This document shows, one piece after another, positions 56,423-64,000 of a DNA stretch of 64,000 nt. The translations under genes were made by a program, and so were the position numbers. How positions within the stretch are numbered: position 1 is the first letter of the stretch; the number at the start of each line of letters is the position of its first letter. The stretch comes from Haemaphysalis longicornis (lineage: Eukaryota; Arthropoda; Arachnida; Ixodida; Ixodidae): assembly GCA_013339765.2 (NCBI GenBank), contig CM023450.1, forward strand, positions 100,853,920 through 100,917,919, in the 5' to 3' direction. Under the pieces are notes generated by a model. The model had not been told where the DNA came from. It saw only the letters and a list, made by a program, of their open reading frames with translations, and did no database searches.

Positions 56423-57121
56423 GTGACGCCTTCACACACTATGATTAGCCGCACAGAAATCGTCACGTCGTGGTCCACTTTCCAGCTGACCTCTGGTTGT
56501 GTCATGCAACAGATAATGCCAGTAGCGAAGATGTCGCCATCCTGCCGCAAGGGTAAACGGTCGACCACCCCTACGAACTCCTGGCGTTGGGACGGCCTGC
56601 TTGGTGATCACTGCCCCCCGCCATACAAGGGCGCGAAGCGGCTTCAACACCAGTTCGTGCTCACCCACGGCAAGTATGAGGCTGTGCGAGATGTCGAATG
56701 GCCCGCGATCCTTGAAGACTCTTCCGGCTCCCGCCCCCGCCGCACTTCGGAGTTGCTCGACCGCTTCCAACACTACTCCTGCCACGTGCCTGCACACGCC
56801 ACTACCGTGAACCGGCAGCATAGCGATGAAGAGGCCAATTTCTACAGGCTGGAGCACGGGGCCTTGGACTGCCACAAGGTTTCTGAGGATTTCTGCGCTT
56901 TGCTTGGTCCTAAACCGCACGTGGAGCCTGCACTTGGAGCCTGTATGTGGAGCCTGGAAGCTCCTGCAGAATTTCGCCTGCATCGGCTACCTGATGTACT
57001 GAACGGCGTGGCGGTGAACGACAATGAAGAGATATTCATCGCTGACAGTGAGGCTGACTGCTCGAAAACTTTTCGCGACGCCCGCGTTCACCAGCATCAG
57101 ACTGCCGGCAAGGACCACTGA
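56423..57121 (+). CDS. Unassigned 232-codon open frame, GC3-rich
   Basis: This is the longest frame in the window. Third positions are clearly enriched in G/C in the middle part, unlike the AT-rich flanks. The product is mixed in composition with many His and Cys (for example FQHYSCHVPAHATTVNRQHS and DCHKVSEDFCALLG) and an acidic stretch near the C-terminus (EEIFIADSEADC). No domain is recognised, and a 183-codon frame exists on the opposite strand over the same bases, which GC-rich sequence tends to create. It could be a transposon ORF, a processed or host exon, or a fortuitous frame. The first Met is taken only because it is the first in frame. Confidence 0.35.
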   Translation: MTPSHTMISRTEIVTSWSTFQLTSGCVMQQIMPVAKMSPSCRKGKRSTTPTNSWRWDGLLGDHCPPPYKGAKRLQHQFVLTHGKYEAVRDVEWPAILEDSSGSRPRRTSELLDRFQHYSCHVPAHATTVNRQHSDEEANFYRLEHGALDCHKVSEDFCALLGPKPHVEPALGACMWSLEAPAEFRLHRLPDVLNGVAVNDNEEIFIADSEADCSKTFRDARVHQHQTAGKDH

Positions 57122-58093
57122 CTCCGTGGTCCGAGTCTGCTGAACTCGGGTGTCGAAGTGCTCGCGGCCGGCAACTTTACAAAATCGCCTTCTATACCCG
57201 ATGCACCATACGGTTAGCCAGATTCCAGCCCGCTTGCAAGTACACGCATTGCTTTGACAGTCGCCATATTGGCCGACTGTTGAAGAGGGGCTGCCTTATC
57301 GTGGGCGCCACTGGCCGCTCCCCGCTCGAACCGTTGGCGTCACCCAGGCCCTCATGCTCAATCAGGCTGCTAAAATTTACAACATTTATTTATAAGAGCA
57401 AAACACAGTGTCGCATTAAACGTATTTAGTACTTAGCGCAAACATTGCGTGCATATTTTCGTGTCACTGTTACCAGCACTGACATAATTCATGGTCAGGT
57501 AGCATTTTATTAAGCAGTTATCATATCAACCATTTAAATAAATATTCCTTGTTGCTGTCAATATGTTTGTATTCCGGCTAAAATTTGAGGTTTTTTTTTT
57601 AATGTAGAAATTGGTTATGTCCAATATGGTTTTGTCAAAATTGGCAACCTCAAGCAACATTGTCTTGCCGGAATTCATTTTTTGCGCGCACCACGAGAAA
57701 CAAAATTATTGGGCAAAATGATATAACTTTCCACAGATATCTCAACGTCGCAAGCCACGTTTGAACTTTGCTTATATCTGTTCGATCGATTTCGCTACTT
57801 CCATGCCTTTGAGTGCAACGCCAATTAGCCGCCCCTTTTCACCTCAGACAATGCTGTCAATCGTGCTCGTGCAACGTGCTTACAAGTACGGACAAAAAAA
57901 GTCAAGGATTGACGTCATTAAAATCACCATATGATATAATAATTAGGGAAGATAGTACGAAACGTAGGCACTGGGGCTTGCAATGCCGCTGAGTTGACGC
58001 GGGCACGACATCGGAGATGCTCAAGCGCGCCTTAAAACTTGTAGCCACAGCTTCCCGCATTCATATAGGTTGTTCCATCTCCTAAACATTTGT
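57122..58093. other. No recognisable feature
   Basis: The GC-rich composition of the preceding frame fades by about 57,360 into AT-rich sequence with no gene or repeat recognised. Confidence 0.4.
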
Positions 58094-58262
58094 TTATTGA
58101 TTGATTGTAGGTTTTAACGCGCCGACACAACGGAGGCGATGAGGCGCGCCGTAGTGGAGGGCTCCGGATTAATTTCGACCACCTGGGGATCTTTAACGTG
58201 CGCCCAAATCTCGTACACACGGGCGTTTTTGCTTTTTACCTCCATCAGAAAAGCGGCCGCCA
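58094..58262 (-). repeat. tRNA-derived SINE (Ruka-like), 5'-truncated
   Basis: On the minus strand: GGCGGCCGCTTTTCTG, the GTGTACGAGATTTGGGCGCA body, GATCCCCAGGTGGTC, TTAATCCGGAGCCC, GGCGCGTTAAAACC and a CAATCAATCAA tail. The tRNA-like head is missing, as expected from incomplete reverse transcription. Confidence 0.8.
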
Positions 58263-58621
58263 AACGTTTGTTTATACTTCGCAGTTTGTCAAAGGGTGCT
58301 ATAAGTTTCGTCTGCTGTTAATACGGTATCAAAATGTACTAAATCCCCCTCGTTTACGAAAAGATGACGTTTGATCGGTTGCTTCAACTATACTAATTAT
58401 AGTGCGAAAGCAGCATACATAAAAATATGCATGGTACGTTGGCTAATACACCCCCGTGGGTATTGCCTTCTCTGTGAGTAGAGATCTGCTGTAAATGAAG
58501 TTTTGTCGCATGTACTAATGGATATACCGGGCTGTCCTCAATCCAGAAGCCTGTGCAGAGAAACATGCAAGCGTCTGTAAACGCCGGCGCTTACGATCTC
58601 TGCTTTTTCTATAAGGAGCAT

Positions 58622-58642
58622 TCCTCTCTTCTCTTTCTCTCC

Positions 58643-58680
<38 letters not shown>
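58622..58680. repeat. (CT)n microsatellite
   Basis: Impure CT tract passing into pure CTCTCT. Confidence 0.93.
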
Positions 58681-58681
<1 letters not shown>

Positions 58682-59018
58682 GTCTTGTGGGAGAAAGGAC
58701 TATTAATGTTCGGATTTACAAATGGCATTCTGCGCGACTGCTGAAACCAAGCCAAATATTTTTATTCTTTATTTTTCTAAATACTTGTATCTCTTACGCT
58801 ATCTTCGGTAATGAAATAGCTTATATCGGGCGTCCATTTTATGGCATCGGGCAAGCTGCCAAATAGTATACGCATTAAAGAAGAAAAGGCTTGTATGAGT
58901 GGGCCCCACAATGGTGTTTGCACTAAGTGGAGCGCGCAGTTACATGTAAAGCATGCATTGAAAGGCTCCGGAGAATAACCATTCCCAAATAAACACCGCT
59001 CTACCCTACGATCGCTCA

Positions 59019-59650
59019 GTGTACCCGAGTACGACCAGCGTGCAAGGAACCGTACTCTCGCGGTGTCGAGCGGCTTCATTCGCCGCAGTCTCATTTTGTC
59101 ACCCGGCGTCCCACCATTTCGGCAACCGACGAGCGCCTGATCCTGGCGTAGAAGCTATGCTCGGAGAAGTGCTCCGCGAATGTTCTCGCCTGATAACTGG
59201 CCACACCGCGAAGTACGCCGGCAAACTCCCCAAGCTCCCTGTTTTGCCACCGCCGCCGCTGGCACGAGACCGCATCACGAAGGCAAAACACGTCCCAGCA
59301 CTACACGCTATGAGCGCGGCTGCGTGGGCAGCTCTCCCCGTGTCAAGGCTTACCCCAGTCCTCTTTTCTTGCGGCGTCACTCACGCGCCGCATTTCGAAA
59401 TGACCTTCCTGGGTATCATTCTTCCCTTCGGGTGCTATCCATCTCGCTGTACCATATTATGCCATGCATTACGACAGCACTCTTGCAGTCAAGCAGCGTG
59501 TTGCACTCTTCCATTTTCTTCTCGACGCGCCTGTCCACGAATCTTACTGTGGCTGTCGCATCAATTTGGCATTTAGAAGGGTGTGGCGCAAGCCGGGGGT
59601 TTCAATTTGTGATATGCATGAGATTTGGCACTTCAATTGTGATTTCATGA
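59019..59650. other. GC-rich patch with three overlapping open frames, unresolved
   Basis: Plus frames 59,019-59,576 (185 codons) and 59,180-59,650, and minus frames 59,091-59,380, overlap. The 185-codon frame has a Pro-rich PKLPVLPPPPLARDRITKAK segment. None shows a domain; multiple overlapping frames argue for composition rather than coding. Confidence 0.2.
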
Positions 59651-59969
59651 CCCTTACACGCATTGCCACTTCGGGCTACTTTTAGCCTTTGTTGTCACGT
59701 GTGCGTCTGCGGCTTCCCAAGGCCGCAAATTCACGCAGCGGAAAATGACGCTTGCAGGATATACCAGCGATCACCTACGTGAGCACGTTCGTGTAATGGG
59801 GTGCGCTGTTGAAAGAAACCATAGACAACGACTGTGAAGACGGTTGTTTCGCCAGCGGCTCACGTGCTTGTGTCGGTAACCAGATTGCCAGTCACCGTTG
59901 GTTGCTCCCTCTGCCTCGCCTCTCCATTCAGGCGCTCTGCCTAATAAATACAGTATGAGTCAGTGTTTA

Positions 59970-60050
59970 TCGGGACTTAACAATACGTCCCGATACGTCC
60001 CAACCTTGCGTTCCCAACCTTGCCTAACAATACGTCCCAACCTTGTGTTG
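59970..60050. repeat. Short tandem repeat (ACAATACGTCCCAACCTTG)
   Basis: AACAATACGTCCC occurs at about 59,980 and 60,025, with CGTCCCAACCTTG and TTCCCAACCTTGC variants in between. Confidence 0.8.
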
Positions 60051-60598
60051 CGGGGTAGAAGACAAGGGAAAAAAATAACGGTTAACTTGGGTGCGTTGTT
60101 TTCAAGAATGTGACTTTTCTAGCGGTTTGTTTGGGCAAGCGAATGCGGTAGATTATGTCACTGCTACCGAATGTCTGGAGCGAGTAACAAAGCTTACGGG
60201 AAAATGCCCAAGTGGAGAGCGTGAAGACTTAAATGTTGACGGGCCGTTAACAAGACATGTCAACTGTGGGCTAACTCAGGACATACTGCATTAGCGAAAT
60301 AGTTTAAATTCACATCTTATCCAAATCTGTCACCTGGATATTTATAACTGGGTACATTCTGCTGCCATAGACACAAGCAGCGATAAACTATCACATCTTG
60401 ATTGCGGAACCATTCTTACTGAATTCATTTACAGCATTGAGGAATTCAGAATTTACGGCGCTTGGTTAATCATATTGTGCATTACTAGAAACCACGAGGG
60501 CTGTGTTATGCGCGTGGATTAGGGCATCAGCATATTCCAACGCTAGCCACTAGCATTCCACCAGCTAACGTCCGCATCGGGAAGCTGAACCTCTCTCG
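60051..60598. other. No recognisable feature
   Basis: Only short unsupported frames. Confidence 0.4.
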
Positions 60599-60599
60599 T

Positions 60600-60720
60600 C
60601 AACCAGCACTTAGTTGAGTGAGAGAGAGAGAGAGACGGAGAGAGAAAAACTTTTATTGATTTGAGTGAGAGAAAGAAAGAGAAACGTTTATTTGAGCCAG
60701 GGTCACTGAAGGTTGGTGAC
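60600..60720 (-). repeat. LINE-style 3' tails: AATAAA signals with (CT)n, two in series
   Basis: Read on the minus strand, CTCAAATAAACGTTTCTC with CT-rich sequence is followed by CAATAAAAGTTTTTCTC and (CT)n (plus-strand (GA)n at about 60,619-60,644). The arrangement resembles the LINE tail at 40,674-40,697, here twice. No ORF2 sequence is recognised upstream on the minus strand. Confidence 0.55.
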
Positions 60721-62114
60721 GTCGAGTGTGGGGAAGACAAGAAGTAACGAAACCCCAGTAGAAGAGGCGAGAGTGTTCGAAGTGCGAAAAAAAAAAAGCT
60801 CCGAGCTTTAGTTGCATCAAATGGACGGAGAGAGAGCGATAGGGGGGAAGAGAGACAAAGAAAGAAAGAAGAGAGGGGGAAGAGAAAGAGAATGGGTAGC
60901 AAATTCGAAGTAGCGTGAACTTGGGGCACGGTATTTTAAAAGCCGCGAAAGTGGTCGCTTTACCCTTGGCAACGAATACTTTGTAGAGAGTTTTTGGAAG
61001 CTCATTTTATTGCCGTTACGTCTTTTTAGGGCTTTCAGTAGCCTTTATCGCGTCGCCATTTCTTTCTTTTCGAAACCTACGCCGTTGCCATGTGTTTAGT
61101 TGAAAGTCGGCGCCTGCCTTTGGCTCTCCTCCCCTTTGTTCGCGCAGCTGTGATGAGAAGTTTACTGCTTTCAGTTCAACGACAACAAGTCCAGTCTCCC
61201 CACCCCCCTTACACTGTGGGCAGTTCTTGAGCCTCCTGCCACCTGCCTCCTAAGTGAACAGAGCATGCGCAGTACATCACTGAAGCGGTGGATTGATGGT
61301 CTTAGTAATTCTCACAACGTAGCAACCTCTCCGTCCAGTTTCAACACAAGCACATATCGGATCCATTTAGAAACTCCCGCCTGAAACTGGTTCACTTACG
61401 GACATGCCTTTCTCACCTTTCTACTGTTCTAACAAAAGCACTGAACAGAAGTAAGGACTCTTCCTATTCGTTTTTAGCGTAAATGATGACCGGTGGAAAC
61501 GCGCTTTCCCAAGATAACCGCTTCATGAAAGCTTGGGCGTGTTTCAATCGGCTGCGCAGGGCCGAGACAATCCGACCAAGGCAAGTGCGTTCGCTAAGAA
61601 CAAAAAAGATGTGAGGCTTAACGTAATATAGCAGTGGCGGTACAATACACGGGGTTCTCCGCGGGTGCTCAACAAGGCTTCTTTTTGAAGCTTGGTCGGG
61701 CGCAGAGCGCAGCTCTCGTCTTGCGGCGACCACTTCAGAGCGCTTAGTCGATTCGCCGACGCCATCTGCGCCCTCCATTTGCTGTTGTGCGTTCTTTTTT
61801 GTTTCGTAATTCTGTTGAGTTCTTCTAAGCATCTCATTCTGTGGTCTTTAGCTATCGGGAAAATAAAGCCTTTCGGCACGCTGCTAAACCCCACAGGACA
61901 AGAGAGTGACGCACAAGAAAAAAGAAAAAAACGCAAGGCTGGGGGTTCTCGGAATCAATGGACCACAAAGAAGCTAATGAAGAGGCTATGGTGTAGTTTT
62001 CTGGACACGTGCGCATTATTTATGTGAGATAAGGAAGAGGAAAAAGAACGAAGGCAATAAGGGGAGCAGTGCTGCCATAATTATCACACCGCTCAAAGAT
62101 AAAGAGCCAGGGTT
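60721..62114. other. No recognisable feature
   Basis: Purine-rich to about 60,890, then anonymous sequence. Opposed frames at 61,464-62,027 show no domain. Confidence 0.4.
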
Positions 62115-64000
62115 TCAAGTTTCAAGTTTATTTCCGACATTACAGTGTTGGGGGTCCACCAGGCGAAAAAGCGGTCAGCGACCACTTGAAGGGTGCCTAG
62201 CAGCCCGTAAACACCGCAGCTGTTTGGCAACGGTAAAAAGCATACACACGCTAATATATACGTGAAATTAACAGATATATACACATGTAAAAACGCACCT
62301 AATACTAACAACAATGCATACGCGTACACACTCTTAGATAATATTAATCATGACATACATCAAGTAACAATAGAAAAAAATGCATCGACACAATAAACAC
62401 AATTCTGAAATATAACAGAACCCGCTATACCTTATGCAAGTCATGTGACACTTCACTGTGTGAAACGAAAAGAAACCAGAACAAACAATAAAAGCCAATA
62501 CAAGCGCACAAAAGTAAGACAAACAGCTATCTGGCCACAGAATATTTACGCAGATTTGTCTTCGTACATTTTCTGTAGTCTATACCATCTTTTTGAAATT
62601 TGTTAAGGACGGAGGGCAATTAATATTGCAAGGACTGTAGAAAATACCCGGCGCGCCGAAGGGGAACGAGTCACCTGTCACCGCTGCGTGTGCGAGAGTC
62701 GCTTGTTTGAAGAGTAATAGTTGAAATTGTTATAATGAAGTTTCTGAACTTGTCATTATAAAAAAGATACGAATTAAGTTGACGGAAATCATAGAAATTC
62801 CTCGCGCTATTTCATGTCGGGAAAACAGCGGTGCACTAGGATCTCTGAAAGGGACATTTGAAATAAATCGAAGTGCTCTCTTTTGCAGGCGTGATATTAA
62901 ATCTAGGTTATGCATCGTAGTTCTTCCCCACACTAGGTGGCAGTAGTTAATGTGGGTAGCAAATAAGGCGTGGTAAATGTTTAGCCTAATGTGTTCTGGG
63001 AGAAAATGGCGACATCGCGATATCGCACTATCGGAGGGATGACAGGGATCTAGCTAGCATTTCAACGTGAGACGTCCCATGCGAGGTATGCAGAAAAGGT
63101 GATAGTACCTAGTATTTTATGTTTGTCAACTATTTCAACAGGCGTGCCTCCTAATGTTAATATACATTTCCACCTTTGTTGCTTTGTTCTTAGATTTAAA
63201 TAAGACTGCCTTAGTGTTACCCGCGTTAATTTTGAGTCCATTGGTGTTTGACCGTTCAAAAACTTCAGTAAGTGCTTTTTTGAGCTTTTAACAATGCTTT
63301 CCTCTATATTACTACCCGAAACAAAAAGACTGTGTCGTCTGCATACAACAGAAAGGTAGCATCACAAGGAATGTTAACGATGTCATTGACATATGCATTG
63401 AAAAGTAAGGGCCCTAGAATACTTCCTTGGGGTACACCAGAAGAGACTGTTTTAAACGAAGAATAAAAATCACCTATTGCCACGCGTTGCTGCCGATCAG
63501 AAAGATAGGACGTAAAAAGGGAACTTGACACGCCGCGTATTCCGTTGTCATACAACTTATTTAGTAATATTTCATGATTTAGATAGTGGAAGGCTTTGCT
63601 ATAATCGATAAATATGCCTAACGCCATTTCGTTTTTTTCTGTGTTAGCGATTATAAGTTCCTTCTGGGTTAATAGTGCCGTCTCTGTAGATTTGCCTTTT
63701 TGAAAGCCATGTTGGCACTCCGAGGGTATGTTATATCTACACAAAAAGCTGTTTACGCGTGAGTAAATTATTTTTTCTAATCTTTTTGAGAAAACCGGAA
63801 GTATGGAGACTGGTCTGTAGTTATTAAGGTCATTAGCATTGCCACTTTTGAAAAAGAGAGTCACTTTCGCCTTCTTCATGGCACGTAGGAAACAACCGGA
63901 ACACAGAACGATATTAAATGTGTACAAGGCACGGCGCGAGAATATCCATTACGTGCTTAACGGGATTTTATTTCAATATCGTTAACATCTTTAGCCGTGC
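62115..64000 (-). mobile_element. CR1/Jockey-like LINE, RT to 3' end, cut by the window edge
   Basis: The minus-strand frame 63,304-63,927 (207 codons) carries consecutive RT blocks: NNYRPVSILPVFSKRLEKII, QHGFQKGKSTETALL, GIFIDYSKAFHYLNHEILL, SGVPQGSILGPLLFNAYVND and LLYADDTVFLF, with the catalytic YADD at 63,334-63,345. The thumb continues, frame-shifted, at 63,062-63,259. The C-terminus (WGRTTMHNLDLISRLQKRAL, 62,730-62,933) ends near 62,540. The 3' UTR closes at about 62,115-62,140 with GGAAATAAACTTGAAACTTG, a short TTGAAAC tandem typical of elements that end in a small repeat rather than poly-A. The first Asp of the palm (IDYSKAF) is present. The 5' part lies outside the window; a shift near 63,920 also breaks the frame there. 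Confidence 0.87.

Noticed and set aside
56432..56983. 183-codon minus-strand frame opposite the 232-codon plus frame
   Set aside because: Shorter, and GC3 enrichment fits the plus frame better; kept only as a caution.

Overview
The window is eukaryotic intergenic or repeat DNA, most likely from a hard tick (Ixodidae). It shows no operons or bacterial gene packing, and no open frame exceeds about 230 codons. The recognisable content is transposon debris: a Ty3/gypsy integrase, several non-LTR retrotransposons of two kinds, tRNA-derived SINEs with CAAT-type tails resembling the Ruka SINE described from ixodid ticks, terminal-inverted-repeat and foldback DNA elements, and many microsatellites. 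The tick assignment is an inference from repeat style, not from a host gene; I found no host gene I could name.

Layout. 1-905: decayed Ty3/gypsy integrase (catalytic D-x35-E pair, then the GPF-type C-terminal domain). 906-13,200: mostly anonymous sequence with two SINE copies (1.84 and 5.11 kb), homopolymers, a (CT)n tail, a long (GAGT)n tract and degenerate local duplications. 13.25-16.08 kb: the most striking structure, a tandem array of ~460-bp units each carrying a tRNA-like Pol III module; three minus-strand modules (one cut) face four plus-strand modules across a hinge at ~14,320, with (AT)n tracts bounding both ends. 17.98-19.03 kb: a degenerate tandem pair with coiled-coil-like coding remnants. 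22.9-24.6 kb and 40.5-41.8 kb: plus-strand fragments of RNase H-bearing, I/R1-like LINEs. 26.8-30.3 kb (minus): a broken endonuclease-RT LINE of CR1/Jockey-like type; a related, better preserved copy runs off the right edge (62.1-64.0 kb, minus). 31.5-32.3 kb: a long inverted repeat. 35.7-40.4 kb: a cluster of ~145-bp tandem repeats, an 18-bp minisatellite in two places, pentamer arrays and a foldback element. 47.9-52.1 kb: two elements with inverted ends next to TTAA. 53-62 kb: SINEs, (CT)n/(GA)n LINE-style tails and three unassigned open frames.

No set of genes works together as a pathway here. The biology is that of transposition machinery and its non-autonomous dependants: LINE-encoded reverse transcriptase is the presumed source of mobilisation for the SINEs, and Pol III promoters of tRNA type recur in the SINEs and in the tandem array. 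Many frames are broken by one-base indels, some near homopolymers; these may be true decay or residual long-read errors, and the palindromic array could also be an assembly artefact. All homology statements come from reading motifs, not from a search.
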